From Paenibacillus lautus NBRC 15380 (GTDB lineage Bacteria; Bacillota; Bacilli; Paenibacillales; Paenibacillaceae): 64,000 bases of DNA. Of the stretch, positions 42,829 to 52,358 are shown in pieces. How positions within the stretch are numbered: the stretch's first letter is position 1; each line of letters opens with the position of its first letter. Location: contig NZ_BIMF01000003.1 in assembly GCF_004000945.1 (NCBI RefSeq), positions 186,001-250,000 of the forward strand, in the 5' to 3' direction. The notes below the pieces were generated by a model. It searched no databases, was not told the DNA's origin, and saw nothing but the letters and a program-made list of their open reading frames with translations. A program made the position numbers and the translations under genes.

Positions 42829-43272
42829 CTACTTGGAATGTGCCCGCTCCGGCTTTTGCCGCTGCGGAATGTTCGGCTGGATCCGCTCCGATGCCAACTG
42901 AACTGCCTGCTTAAGCTCAGTATCCCCAATTTCGATCGTCAAATCCCTATAGGGGAATGGATGAACGCTATACGACGACAGCTGTTTGGCGTATTCCCGT
43001 ACTTCGCTCACCAGCCTCCCCATCGAGATCCCCAGCTCATCGCCGGGATAACCCTCGAGGCGGGATACAGCGCTTGTGAACATTTTGTATGCTCCTCTTA
43101 CGTTGTTGTTCCGGAAATGAAAAAGCCCGACAGCCACTTGCAAAAGCCCCTTATACCTTGGATCCCGCTCCCGCGCGAGCCACAGTTCCTCAAGCACCTC
43201 ATGGCATTCGAAGTAGTCTTGATCCCGGTTAAAGTAGACGAGGTAAGCGACATACAGCGGGTCATAGCTCAT
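42829..43272 (-). CDS. DUF309 family protein
   Basis: A 147-residue helical protein of the DUF309 family. The N-terminal YFNRDQDYFECHEVLEELW, with its H-E pair, and the following LLQVAVGLFHFRNNNVRGAYKMF helix are the family hallmark. The conserved His and Glu may bind a metal or be catalytic, but no activity is known. The C-terminal part after residue 100 is charged and poorly conserved. Its start overlaps the end of relQ by 11 bases, so it is coupled to a ppGpp synthetase gene and may act in the same stress response. That link is only inferred from the operon. Confidence 0.88.
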   Translation of the reverse strand: MSYDPLYVAYLVYFNRDQDYFECHEVLEELWLARERDPRYKGLLQVAVGLFHFRNNNVRGAYKMFTSAVSRLEGYPGDELGISMGRLVSEVREYAKQLSSYSVHPFPYRDLTIEIGDTELKQAVQLASERIQPNIPQRQKPERAHSK

Positions 43273-44074
43273 GTTCGTTTACTTTCTTCTTGGCTTCGGC
43301 CAGCAGCTCCTTCACCTCGTCCAGAAGCACCTTCATCGCATCCATGTCATGATCCTGAAATATCGCATTAAACCGGCTCTGAAAAGCAATCGCTTCATTG
43401 ACGAGGTGGAAGAAATACAGCTTGTGTATCGCGTTCAGCACCTGTGTCGTAATATTGGAATCGTCCTCGAACTGCCGCTGCGCCTCCAATATATCCTCCC
43501 GGATGCTCGACATTTCCGTATCCAGCGTATTCGCCGCTTCTCCGGCTTTCTTCAGCCGTGCCCGAATGTCATCCGGCAGACTTTCCCGGTACTTGTAGCT
43601 AAGCGAGTGCTCAATCGTCGCCCAGAAATTCATGGCCAGCGTACGGATCTGAATTTCGGCGAGCACTTTCTTTTGCCCCAGAGCCGTTTGCACCGGATAC
43701 TCGATAATCATATGAAAGCTCCGATAGCCGCTCTCTTTGAAATTGGTAATGTAATCTTTCTCATATAATACGGTCAGGTCTTTCCGTGCCCGGATATATT
43801 CGGCTACCCTCCGGATATCCTCCACGAACTGACACATAATCCGAATGCCTGCGATATCCTCAATCCCGGTTTCCAACTCGTCCATCGGCACATCGAGGCG
43901 CTTCGCCTTGTCCAGTATGCTCGAGATCCGTTTGACCCGACCCGTTACGAATTCGATAGGTGCGTATTCCTCCCGCTTTTTCAGTTCGGAACGCATCGTC
44001 TTGAATTTAACCTTCAATTCCTCAACGGTCTGCTCATACGGAAGCAAAAATGTCCCCCAGTCTCTAACGTCCAT
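43262..44074 (-). CDS. relQ: small alarmone synthetase, RelQ/SAS1 type
   Basis: A 270-residue (p)ppGpp synthetase without the hydrolase and regulatory domains of long Rel. YAPIEFVTGRVKRISSILDKAKR near residue 40, IEDIAGIRIMCQFVEDI near 68, KESGYRSFHMIIEYP near 113 and VLAEIQIRTLAMNFWATIEH near 140 are the synthetase motifs. The Asp in EDIAG and the Glu in EIQIRT are the likely metal and catalytic residues. It is about 60 residues longer at the C-terminus than Bacillus RelQ, with a helical charged tail. The ATG at 44074 follows GGAGG. The downstream partner is DUF309. It likely makes alarmones in envelope or nutrient stress. Confidence 0.9.
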   Translation of the reverse strand: MDVRDWGTFLLPYEQTVEELKVKFKTMRSELKKREEYAPIEFVTGRVKRISSILDKAKRLDVPMDELETGIEDIAGIRIMCQFVEDIRRVAEYIRARKDLTVLYEKDYITNFKESGYRSFHMIIEYPVQTALGQKKVLAEIQIRTLAMNFWATIEHSLSYKYRESLPDDIRARLKKAGEAANTLDTEMSSIREDILEAQRQFEDDSNITTQVLNAIHKLYFFHLVNEAIAFQSRFNAIFQDHDMDAMKVLLDEVKELLAEAKKKVNEHEL

Positions 44075-44099
44075 CGCCTTGCCTCCTGTCTTTACCCCT

Positions 44100-45194
44100 T
44101 TACCGATGATTAGCCCCGACGGCTTCGGAAATATGGCTGAAGCCATCCCGTGCAAGCAGCTCCCGGAGACCGGAATGAAGCTTGCGGTTCACCTCGGGCC
44201 CTTCATAGATAAGTGCTGTATAAATTTCCACCAGGCTTGCGCCCGCGCGTATTTTGTCATAAGCATCACTTGCCGTAAAAATTCCGCCAGACCCGATAAT
44301 TGGAAGCGTACCGTCGGTCTGCTTATATATCCGGGATACAATCTCCGTTGACCGGTTACGCAGCGGTTTCCCGCTAAGGCCGCCGGTTTCTTTGGCGTTA
44401 CTGTGCGTCAGGCCCTTCCGCGAAAGCGTCGTATTCGTGGCGATTATGCCGGAAACCCCGCTTGCACGAATCGTATCTACCATGAATTCCAGTTCCTCAT
44501 CGCTTACATCCGGCGCAATCTTCACCAGGACGGCCTTCTCGCCTCCATGAATCTTGGCTTGGCGGGACATTTCGTTCTTTACGGCTTCCAGCAAGGATGA
44601 CAATTCGCTCCCATGCTGAAGGCTGCGCAAGTCCGGCGTGTTCGGTGAACTGATGTTGACAACAAAAAAGTCGCCATACGGAAATAAAGCTTGAATGCAA
44701 GCTTCGTAATCACCGTTGGCTTTCTCGTTCGGGGTCGCCTTGTTCTTCCCGATGTTGACGGCAACCGGAATACGGCGTTCCTTGAGTGCAGACAGCCTTT
44801 TTGCCATCGCCTCGGCCCCTTCGTTGTTGAAGCCCATCCGGTTGATGAGTGCCTCGTCCGGAGGAAGGCGGAATAAGCGCGGCTGTTCGTTGCCCGGTTG
44901 TCCCTTCGGGGTCACCGTGCCTACTTCCATAAATCCGAAGCCGATGGAGGAGAATCCTTTGACGGCCTGAGCATTTTTATCCAATCCGGCGGCAAGTCCG
45001 ACCGGTGTCGGGAAATGAAGACCGAACAGGTCCACTGCCAAATCCGGTGTTTCGCTAACACCGTACATCCCTCGCATGACAGCGTCTGCGCCAACCACGC
45101 CGGAGGCACGTCCAAGGCCGCCAACCACAAGGTGGTGGGCTTTTTCGGGGTCGAGTTTAAAAAATATAGGTTTGCCTATGTTGCGGTACAGCAC
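44100..45194 (-). CDS. pyrD: dihydroorotate dehydrogenase (quinone), class 2
   Basis: A 364-residue flavoenzyme of pyrimidine synthesis that oxidises dihydroorotate to orotate and passes electrons to membrane quinone. The N-terminal LYRNIGKPIFFKLDPEKAHHL is the short membrane-associated helix of class 2 enzymes. VGLAAGLDKNA, VGTVTPKGQPGN, RMGFNNEG, VNISSPNTPDLR with the catalytic Ser, and IIGSGGIFTASDAY for FMN phosphate binding follow in order. I prefer the GTG at 45194 because homologues begin MLYRN and GAGGA stands before it; an ATG at 45212 is the alternative. It is class 2, so no electron-transfer subunit is needed, and pyrimidine operon genes are absent here. Confidence 0.93.
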   Translation of the reverse strand: MLYRNIGKPIFFKLDPEKAHHLVVGGLGRASGVVGADAVMRGMYGVSETPDLAVDLFGLHFPTPVGLAAGLDKNAQAVKGFSSIGFGFMEVGTVTPKGQPGNEQPRLFRLPPDEALINRMGFNNEGAEAMAKRLSALKERRIPVAVNIGKNKATPNEKANGDYEACIQALFPYGDFFVVNISSPNTPDLRSLQHGSELSSLLEAVKNEMSRQAKIHGGEKAVLVKIAPDVSDEELEFMVDTIRASGVSGIIATNTTLSRKGLTHSNAKETGGLSGKPLRNRSTEIVSRIYKQTDGTLPIIGSGGIFTASDAYDKIRAGASLVEIYTALIYEGPEVNRKLHSGLRELLARDGFSHISEAVGANHR

Positions 45195-45392
45195 ATCCAC
45201 TCTTCCTCTCATCCAGTTATTTCTCTATCCTTCAGTTTATCCGTTTCTGTCTCAAAAAGAAAGTTCTTCAGCATAAACCGGGGCGTTCGTCCTGGCGAGA
45301 AAGCGATATGGCAATTTCGGGACAAACCCCTTACAATAAAGGAAGATTGTACAAATCATATTTTACGATCATGAGAGAAAGAGGGGAAAGAC

Positions 45393-45530
45393 ATGTCAGC
45401 CAAACGTAAGCCTCCAACCTTGCAGCAGAAAAAAGAAGAGGTTAATAAGAAGGCCATACTATGGATCAGCTCCGGCATTGCTCTTCTTATTATCCTGATT
45501 ATCGTTCTGATTGTGATCGCCCAGCCTTAA
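45393..45530 (+). CDS. 45-residue single-span membrane miniprotein
   Basis: The ATG at 45393 follows AAGAGGGGAAAGAC. The product begins MSAKRKPPTLQQKKEEVNKK, a basic cytosolic part, and then has one membrane span (IALLIILIIVLIVIA) and a short outer end. Basic and hydrophobic parts are clearly separated, as in real small membrane proteins. Its stop overlaps the stop of the convergent L,D-transpeptidase gene through a shared TTAA. No family name can be given. Similar tiny proteins are often found in Bacillales and usually modulate membrane partners. Confidence 0.6.
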   Translation: MSAKRKPPTLQQKKEEVNKKAILWISSGIALLIILIIVLIVIAQP

Positions 45531-46939
45531 TCCAGCCAGTGATACACCTTGCCCGGGTTGGTCTGCCCCTGGGCATGCTTGAGCTTAAAACGCTCTTTCG
45601 GCGTCCACAGGCTCTCGGGCAGAACCCCTTCTCGAATTTTTACGACGGTTCCCATCGGAACCAGATCAAACAGCTCCTCTACATCCTCCTTAAGCATACG
45701 AATGCAGCCCTCGGATTCATTGGCTCCGATACTGTCCACATCCAGCGTACCATGTATCGCGTACAACGTATCGGACAGCTGCATTCCCCGCGTCCCATAG
45801 GGGCCCTTTGTGGTCCCGTTCGGATTAACAACTTTGTCATTGATATGAAAATCACCCAGCGGCGTTTTCACTCCTCCGAGCCCGACCGCATAATTGCGCA
45901 GCATGACGGTGCCGCTCACGACGGCCAGCCGATGACGTTTCCGGTCAATGATGACCTGAAGCGGCTGCTCAAAAAAAGGATCCCCGTTCGGCGAAGTCCC
46001 CCAATATCCAGGCTCTTCCGGGTCGTTCCAAGGCGGCTGCTGTCCCGGTTGGTCCTCTGGGCCGCCAGTTCCTTGGGACTTATGCTTCATTAAAGCTCCG
46101 AACATCTCCTCCATCGCTTTCGAACGGCCGGACAGCCAATTGTTCGGATACGGGTGCGTCAGTTCATTCAAGCTTTTAGGCAGGCGTCCATGCCGAGCCT
46201 TATACTGGCTGACCGCTTCCTGCAGCACGGCCGTCTCGACTTGCAGATCCGCCCATTGCCCCGCGCTCCGCTTAAGCTGCGAACTATCCGCAGGCTCGCA
46301 ATCACACTCCAATACAGCTCCTTCATATGGCTGGATCGCAATAGCGCCCTTAGCATCCCGATGCAATCCGTATAAACGTTCCATGTCCTTGCTCCATAAC
46401 AGCCATTTGCCCGATGGCTTCATCCCAAGCGCAACCGACCAATTCGGCAATGCCTGCGGATGCCGGAGCAATAAGGACAGGGCTCCGGCGGAATCTTTCC
46501 CCTGGCCGGAAGCAACGGCGGTGTACAGCGGTTCTTTACGCGAATCCCGCTTCTCTTTGTTAACGGCCGAGGCGGATACCGGCTCATTCGGCGGGAACAC
46601 ATCTGATGCCACATCCCCGGGAACGGAGCCCGGCGCCTGGGCCGGAGGAAGAAAAACGAGCAGCAATAACACCAGCGCAGCAAGCAAACGCCGGGTTCTT
46701 TTTCGCCTGCGGTCCTTGTCCCTCTCCATCTCCAATAAGCGCTGTTCGTAATTTTTCCATATATCGGACGGGACCTGGCTAAGCTCGAAGGCTTCATAGA
46801 CCCCCTCGGCCTTGTTATAGCAGTAATTTGCCTTGCCTTGTTCACCGGCCTGCTCATACTCCTTGCCCAGCAGGTACCAGGCCATTTTATTATCAGGATG
46901 CGTCTCCACATACCTTTTGAGGTACAGCGAATTATTCAT
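45527..46939 (-). CDS. L,D-transpeptidase with N-terminal TPR-like region
   Basis: A 470-residue membrane protein. Residues 1-65 form a short helical repeat (AWYLLGKEYEQAGEQGKANYCY), likely TPR-like and cytosolic. One membrane span follows near residue 85 (RLLAALVLLLLVFLPP). The outer part has a linker region, and from residue 325 the YkuD fold: VIIDRKRHRLAVVSG, TPLGDFHINDK, and the active-site segment IHGTLDVDSIGANESEGCIRM with the catalytic Cys. Such enzymes make 3-3 cross-links in peptidoglycan or attach proteins, and those of spores are well known. A single gene; the start follows GGAGGCTCCC. Confidence 0.88.
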   Translation of the reverse strand: MNNSLYLKRYVETHPDNKMAWYLLGKEYEQAGEQGKANYCYNKAEGVYEAFELSQVPSDIWKNYEQRLLEMERDKDRRRKRTRRLLAALVLLLLVFLPPAQAPGSVPGDVASDVFPPNEPVSASAVNKEKRDSRKEPLYTAVASGQGKDSAGALSLLLRHPQALPNWSVALGMKPSGKWLLWSKDMERLYGLHRDAKGAIAIQPYEGAVLECDCEPADSSQLKRSAGQWADLQVETAVLQEAVSQYKARHGRLPKSLNELTHPYPNNWLSGRSKAMEEMFGALMKHKSQGTGGPEDQPGQQPPWNDPEEPGYWGTSPNGDPFFEQPLQVIIDRKRHRLAVVSGTVMLRNYAVGLGGVKTPLGDFHINDKVVNPNGTTKGPYGTRGMQLSDTLYAIHGTLDVDSIGANESEGCIRMLKEDVEELFDLVPMGTVVKIREGVLPESLWTPKERFKLKHAQGQTNPGKVYHWLD

Positions 46940-47026
46940 TCGGGAGCCTCCTTTTATGACATTTTTACCTCTATTATCCTGTATATCGGTATAATTGCTC
47001 CAATTATGTATGAAGTGTAGGGTACG

Positions 47027-47062
47027 AAAAAACGCCCCCTGCCTTTGTCGGGCAGAGGGCGT
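47027..47062 (-). terminator. ferredoxin gene terminator
   Basis: On the minus strand CGCCCTCTGCC and GGCAGGGGGCG form a stem with one mismatch around CGACAAA, followed by six T. Confidence 0.85.
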
Positions 47063-47107
47063 CGGTATAAGTTCAAGATGGAATATCAGGGCTTAAAGCG
47101 GTATTGG

Positions 47108-47443
<336 letters not shown>

Positions 47444-47532
47444 TTAGGAATACAAATAAATTTCCTAACATTTTCCGACAAAAATCAGTTGTGCTCAAAG
47501 GAAATGAAGGACCTTCAACTATCAAAAAACGG

Positions 47533-48864
47533 CTAATCGCGGTCCGGGTCCTGCGAGGTCGGCTGATCGGCATTTTTATTATCGTTCCCCAGTTCCCTTG
47601 CAAAATCCATCTGTAAAGATGTACCTCTCCGCTTATGATTGCGGATTAAGGACGAGGGGTCATCTCCCAGCATGCCGGCGGTCAGCACTGCACTCTCACC
47701 GAATTTATTGCGCAGCTCGTCCATAACCCGGGTGAGCGATTCTTTCTTCGGCTGTTTCTCGTAATCGAACAAATCCAGCTGAATGGCGGATTCCTCCTTC
47801 GCGATAAGCTGCTGCAGCGTAACGCCTAGAAGACGGAGGGGCTTATCCTGCTTCCAATGCCGGTTATACAGCTCGCATGCTTCCCGGTAGATATCCTCGG
47901 TATTTTCCGTCGGAATGGCTAGATGCCTCGACCTGGTAATGGTCTTCATATCCGGTGTGCGCAGCGTGATCTGTATGCCGCTGGTCATCAGACCCTGCCT
48001 GCGGAGCCGGCGCGCTACCTGATCGCTCAGATTCAGGAGCACCCTTTTTGCCTCCTCCGCCGATGTAACATCCTGCGGGAGCGTGGTCGTGTGTCCGATC
48101 GATTTGCTCTGTTCCCGCTCCGCATTGACAGGAGCATGGTCGATGCCGCTGGCTGCCCGTTTCATCCATGACCCCATCACGCCAAATGTCGAGGTCAGCA
48201 GGCCTTCATCGGCAGCGGCGAGCTGTCCGATGGTCTGGATGTTCAGCTTACGCAGCTTATCGGCCGTCTTGCTCCCGATGCCGAACAGCTCTGCACAGGG
48301 TCTGTTCCAGAGCACCTGCGGGACATCCCGTATCCGCAGCACGGACAGCCCGTTGGGCTTTTTCATGTCCGAGGCCATCTTGGCCAGCAATTTATTGGGA
48401 GCAATGCCGACAGAGCAAGGCAGCGACAGCTCCTCGCGTATGCGCTCCTGGATCTCCCGGGCGATATCCAGGGGGGTGCCGAACTGCTTCGATCCCGTTA
48501 TATCCAGGTAACATTCGTCAATCGAAGTCGCTTCCAGCAGCGGCGTATATGCATAAGCTATATTCATGAATGCATTGGAATACTTGCGGTACAGATGAAA
48601 ATTTGGCTGGATGATCATCAGGTCAGGGTAAATCCGCAGCGCCTGTCTCACGTTCATTCCTGTGCGGATCCCGAGCGACCGTGCCGCATAGGAGCAGGTA
48701 ACAATGACGCCTTTTCGCAGCTCGATGCTGCCTGCAACAGCCGTGGGTTTGCCCCGGTAGAGCTCCGGCTCCTCCGCTTCGTGTACAGAACAATAAAATG
48801 CATTCATATCCACATGAAGTATAACGCGGCCGCTGGCCGGATAATAATTGTCGATATGTCCCAC
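47533..48864 (-). CDS. dinB: DNA polymerase IV (Y-family)
   Basis: A 443-residue translesion polymerase. HVDMNAFYCSVHEAE near residue 17 and TSIDECYLDITGS near 112 carry the metal-binding acidic residues of the palm. SVGIAPNKLLAKMASDMKKPNG near 150 is the finger region, and LFGIGSKTADKLRKLNI is the helix-hairpin-helix in the thumb. The little-finger domain follows. Near residue 370, QLDLFDY is a clear beta-clamp-binding motif. It copies damaged DNA with low fidelity. No LexA box was recognised in the short upstream region, and the gene before it ends 34 bases away, so it may share that transcript. Confidence 0.92.
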   Translation of the reverse strand: MGHIDNYYPASGRVILHVDMNAFYCSVHEAEEPELYRGKPTAVAGSIELRKGVIVTCSYAARSLGIRTGMNVRQALRIYPDLMIIQPNFHLYRKYSNAFMNIAYAYTPLLEATSIDECYLDITGSKQFGTPLDIAREIQERIREELSLPCSVGIAPNKLLAKMASDMKKPNGLSVLRIRDVPQVLWNRPCAELFGIGSKTADKLRKLNIQTIGQLAAADEGLLTSTFGVMGSWMKRAASGIDHAPVNAEREQSKSIGHTTTLPQDVTSAEEAKRVLLNLSDQVARRLRRQGLMTSGIQITLRTPDMKTITRSRHLAIPTENTEDIYREACELYNRHWKQDKPLRLLGVTLQQLIAKEESAIQLDLFDYEKQPKKESLTRVMDELRNKFGESAVLTAGMLGDDPSSLIRNHKRRGTSLQMDFARELGNDNKNADQPTSQDPDRD

Positions 48865-48898
48865 GCAGAATTCCTTCTTTCTTTTGGTACGGTTCTTC

Positions 48899-49735
48899 CT
48901 ATTCTAAATTGCCGGCCTCTTTTTCGAGCTCGGTTTGAATGATTCTTACATTTTCTTTATGACATGCCGCTGTAAATTCGGATACAAATCCGTGCTCCTG
49001 CTGCAGCCGGTCAAGCGCCGCATCATCGCCATGCATAACCGCCTGTCGCAGACGTTCCAGGTGGCTCCGGGCTGTCTCCACTCTTCGCTCCATGTCGGAA
49101 CGACTTGTCGCATGCCGGCCATGCCCCGGAATCAGCAGGGATACCGGATGTTTCTTCAGAATCCATGAAGCTTTGCGAATCGTTTCATCGTAGTCCAGTG
49201 CGCTGTCGTAAATAAAGGGAAGCTCAAAATCGGATAAATAGTCACCCGCAGCAAATACGCCAACGGAGTCAACCAAGGTAAACAGGCCGTCTTTCGTGTG
49301 TCCGGGCGCTCTGTAGAACGTCAAGGTTGCAGAGCCGAGGATAAGCTGCTGCCCATCTTCCTCGATAACGAAGTCAAGCAGGGGGAATTCTATGGGGTAA
49401 TCGCGAGTAATATAATAGGAAGCATCAAACTCACGTATTAATTTCAATTTCTTCTCTTTCTCCGGATGATCCCTGAGTCCCGCGCTCCCGATCGTCTTGG
49501 CGTCCGGAAACGCCTTGTAGCCGATAATGTGGTCATAGTCCCCATGCGTGAAGATCAGATATATTTCTCGGTTTCCCCGGACTGCCTTAACAAACTCCTG
49601 AATCTCACGGATTTCGTGCGGCAGCCAGTTCGGATCCATGATAATGACACATTCATCCAGCTCGATGACCGTTGAAGTTGTTTGGAATAACGCACTCTGA
49701 AAAACCGTCACCTTATCATTAGAATATTGAATCAT
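48899..49735 (-). CDS. metallo-beta-lactamase fold hydrolase
   Basis: A 278-residue MBL-fold protein. The metal-binding motif is IFTHGDYDHIIGYKAF near residue 60 (HxDxDH, with Gly at the usual second position), and further ligands are in FYRAPGHTKDGLF near 140, AAGDYLSDF near 165 and LIPGHGRHATS near 205. The last 60 residues are helical and not part of the fold. Such enzymes hydrolyse esters, thioesters or lactones, and the substrate is not known here. It lies 34 bases upstream of dinB on the same strand, without evident functional link. Confidence 0.88.
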   Translation of the reverse strand: MIQYSNDKVTVFQSALFQTTSTVIELDECVIIMDPNWLPHEIREIQEFVKAVRGNREIYLIFTHGDYDHIIGYKAFPDAKTIGSAGLRDHPEKEKKLKLIREFDASYYITRDYPIEFPLLDFVIEEDGQQLILGSATLTFYRAPGHTKDGLFTLVDSVGVFAAGDYLSDFELPFIYDSALDYDETIRKASWILKKHPVSLLIPGHGRHATSRSDMERRVETARSHLERLRQAVMHGDDAALDRLQQEHGFVSEFTAACHKENVRIIQTELEKEAGNLE

Positions 49736-49901
49736 CGCATAAGCCCCATTCCATTATAACTTGTTTAGACATTAAGAGTGCCACTAACGTCTTGTTCGTA
49801 GGATTATGAACGCATGGCTACCAGCCTAACGCCTCCAGCATACCGTTCCCCTTAACAGGGGTCAAGAATAAGCCCCTATCGGTCGTTTGTTTTTTTACTC
49901 T

Positions 49902-49929
49902 GTTACTTTCCCGCAAAGAAATGCTATAA
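49902..49929 (+). promoter_or_regulatory. candidate promoter of the citramalate synthase gene
   Basis: TTACTT at 49902-49907 and TATAAT at 49924-49929 are 16 bases apart and lie about 50 bases before the start. No T-box or leader peptide was recognised in this 246-base gap. Confidence 0.5.
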
Positions 49930-49981
49930 TACAAAATTATAAACAATGCGGTCCAATCCCGGACACCCAAAGGAGGACATC

Positions 49982-51598
49982 ATGTCTAAGTCCATTTCCA
50001 TCTTTGATACGACACTTCGCGACGGAACCCAAGGCGAAGGAATCAGCTTGTCGGCGGACGACAAGGTCAAAATCGCCAAGAAACTCGATGCTCTTGGTGT
50101 TCATTATATTGAAGGCGGTATCCCGGGAAGCAACAGCAAGGACATCGAATTTTTCAAAAGAGTCCAGGATCTCGGTCTAACCTCAAAAGTAACAGCGTTT
50201 GGCAGCACGCGCCGCAAAGGCTCCATTGCCGACCAGGATGCCAATCTGCTTCGAATTCTGGAATCCGGCGTTTCCGCGGCCACTTTGGTCGGGAAGTCAT
50301 GGGATTTCCACGTCCATACCGCGCTTCAGACGACACTCGAAGAGAATCTGGCCATGATCTATGATTCCATCGCCTTCCTGAAGCAAAAAGGCCTCGAAGT
50401 GATTTTTGATGCCGAGCACTTTTTTGACGGATATAAGAACAATCCCGAATATGCTGTTGCCGTATTGTCCAAAGCACGGGAGGCAGGCGCTGATTGGCTT
50501 GTCATGTGCGATACGAACGGCGGCAGTCTCCCGCACGAGATCTCGAGCATTGTGACATCTTTAGCGGGTCCATTACCTGGCGCTCCGCTCGGCATTCACA
50601 CCCACAACGATTGCGAGCTTGCTGTTGCCAACACCTTAAGTGCCGTACAGGCTGGTGTCCAGCATGTGCAGGGAACGATGAACGGTTACGGGGAACGTTG
50701 CGGAAATGCGAACCTGTGCTCCATCATCCCGAATCTGCAGTTGAAGCTGGGTTACGAGTGCATCGGAGACGATAACCTCCGCACGCTGACAAATACCGCA
50801 AGGTATATCAGTGAAATCGCCAACGTCAATATGCCGGTCAACCAGCCGTATGTGGGTAACGCTGCCTTCGCCCATAAGGGAGGCATCCATGTTTCGGCGA
50901 TCCTCCGCGATTCCAGAACGTACGAGCATATCGAACCGGAGAAGGTCGGAAACAAGCAGCGCGTGCTGGTCTCCGAGCTCGCAGGACAGAGCAACATCGT
51001 ATCGAAGGCGCAGGACATGGGTCTTGACTTTGATCCGGCTAGTGAACAATCCAAGCATATTATCGGAAAGATCAAGGATCTTGAACATGAAGGGTACCAA
51101 TTCGAGGGCGCAGATGCCTCCCTGGAGCTGCTTCTTCGGGAAGCGAACGGAGAGCTCAAGGAACTGTTTACCTTTGAATCCTTCAAAATGCTGGTAGAGA
51201 AATCAGCCGGCCAGCCCGTCGTCTCCGAAGCCTTCGTCAAAGTCAACGTTGCCGGCGAGAGCATCTACACCGCGGCAGAAGGCAACGGTCCGGTCAATGC
51301 GCTTGACAACGCGCTGCGTAAAGCGCTGGTCCAATACTTCCCGACACTTAAGGAAATGCATCTTGCTGACTATAAGGTAAGGGTGCTGGATGACAAGGAT
51401 GCGACGGCAGCCAAAGTACGGGTGCTGATCGAATCCAAGAACTTTGAGAATTCCTGGAACACCGTCGGGGTCTCCAGCAACGTCATTGAGGCGAGCTGGG
51501 AAGCGCTGGTGGACAGTATGCGCTATGCGCTCCTCGGCCAAATCTCACCGGAACAGGTGCATGAGTCCGCGGCCAGACAAGGGTTGGTTAATCACTAA
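49982..51598 (+). CDS. cimA: (R)-citramalate synthase
   Basis: A 538-residue enzyme that joins acetyl-CoA and pyruvate to citramalate, opening a threonine-independent route to isoleucine. The HMGL-like barrel begins SISIFDTTLRDGTQGEGISLS at residue 4, has YIEGGIPGSN near 38 and the metal-binding HTHNDCELAVAN near 210. Residues from about 410 are the LeuA-type regulatory domain that senses isoleucine. The length and the GTQGEG segment separate CimA from 2-isopropylmalate synthase (LeuA), which carries GEQ. The ATG at 49982 is preceded by AAGGAGGAC. It stands alone and has a strong terminator, and no other isoleucine genes are in the window. Confidence 0.9.
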   Translation: MSKSISIFDTTLRDGTQGEGISLSADDKVKIAKKLDALGVHYIEGGIPGSNSKDIEFFKRVQDLGLTSKVTAFGSTRRKGSIADQDANLLRILESGVSAATLVGKSWDFHVHTALQTTLEENLAMIYDSIAFLKQKGLEVIFDAEHFFDGYKNNPEYAVAVLSKAREAGADWLVMCDTNGGSLPHEISSIVTSLAGPLPGAPLGIHTHNDCELAVANTLSAVQAGVQHVQGTMNGYGERCGNANLCSIIPNLQLKLGYECIGDDNLRTLTNTARYISEIANVNMPVNQPYVGNAAFAHKGGIHVSAILRDSRTYEHIEPEKVGNKQRVLVSELAGQSNIVSKAQDMGLDFDPASEQSKHIIGKIKDLEHEGYQFEGADASLELLLREANGELKELFTFESFKMLVEKSAGQPVVSEAFVKVNVAGESIYTAAEGNGPVNALDNALRKALVQYFPTLKEMHLADYKVRVLDDKDATAAKVRVLIESKNFENSWNTVGVSSNVIEASWEALVDSMRYALLGQISPEQVHESAARQGLVNH

Positions 51599-51612
51599 GG
51601 CTGCGTTCAATA

Positions 51613-51662
51613 TAAAAAGCGCGTATCCGCCATGTCATATACATGGTGGCCGCGCTTTTTTT
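51613..51662. terminator. terminator between cimA and the ResA-like gene
   Basis: AAAAAGCGCG pairs with CGCGCTTTTT around an inner CCATGT/ACATGG stem, and more T follow. It can serve both convergent genes. Confidence 0.88.
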
Positions 51663-51700
51663 GGTGTTTCCTGGTGTTTCCGCCGCTTTTCGCTTCACAA

Positions 51701-52252
51701 TTAATTCAACAGCTTGGCTACCTTTTTGCGAAGATCCTTGGGATCCGGAGCGCCAAGAATGATTTCCTGGATCACGCCGTTTCGATCAATCAGCACATTT
51801 GTCGGGAAGACCTGGCCTTTATACAACTCCTCGAACACTTCTCCTTTGGGATCGAGAAGGATCGGATACCGGAGTTCAAAATCCTTAACGAATTGACGCG
51901 CTTTTTTCTCATTGTCATACTTGGACACGTTCACGCCGTAAATTTCCAGCTCATCTGCATATTCCGCTGCCAACTTATCAAGCTCCGGGGCTTCTTGCTT
52001 GCACGGTTCACACCATGATGCCCAGAAATTGACGACCATCGCTTTATCGCGCGCTCCGCCGCCGGAATATGTCTTGTCGTCCATCCCCTTTAACGTGAAG
52101 GTAGGGGCAAGCAGCCCGGCCTTGGCACCTGTCTCCGTCGGGAGCGGCTTCTCCTGCATGAAGACGGCCTGGATATTGTCGCCGGCTTGATTATAGATTA
52201 CAGCGCCTGCCGCGACAACAAGCAGGACGATAATGATTATGTTTCGTTTCAT
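51701..52252 (-). CDS. ResA/TlpA-like thiol-disulfide oxidoreductase
   Basis: A 183-residue protein anchored by an N-terminal span (IIIIVLLVVAAGAVIY) with an extracellular thioredoxin fold. NFWASWCEPCKQEAPEL near residue 75 is the reducing active site (WCEPC), the same as in ResA/TlpA proteins that keep apocytochrome c thiols reduced. VFPTNVLIDRNGVIQE near 150 holds the cis-Pro. There are no ccm/res genes beside it, so a role in cytochrome c maturation is only a possibility. It is a single gene, divergent from the JAMM peptidase gene. Confidence 0.88.
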   Translation of the reverse strand: MKRNIIIIVLLVVAAGAVIYNQAGDNIQAVFMQEKPLPTETGAKAGLLAPTFTLKGMDDKTYSGGGARDKAMVVNFWASWCEPCKQEAPELDKLAAEYADELEIYGVNVSKYDNEKKARQFVKDFELRYPILLDPKGEVFEELYKGQVFPTNVLIDRNGVIQEIILGAPDPKDLRKKVAKLLN

Positions 52253-52358
52253 AGGTATAGGTTCCTTTGCTAAACTTAGTTATAGTCCCTATTGTACCCT
52301 GAAACCCTAATCTTTCAAACACGCGATCGACTCCAATTACAGCCCGGGAGGGAAAAAG

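Noticed and set aside
49736..49981. T-box leader before cimA
   Set aside because: The promoter lies only about 50 bases before the start, leaving no room for a T-box, and no T-box sequence is present.
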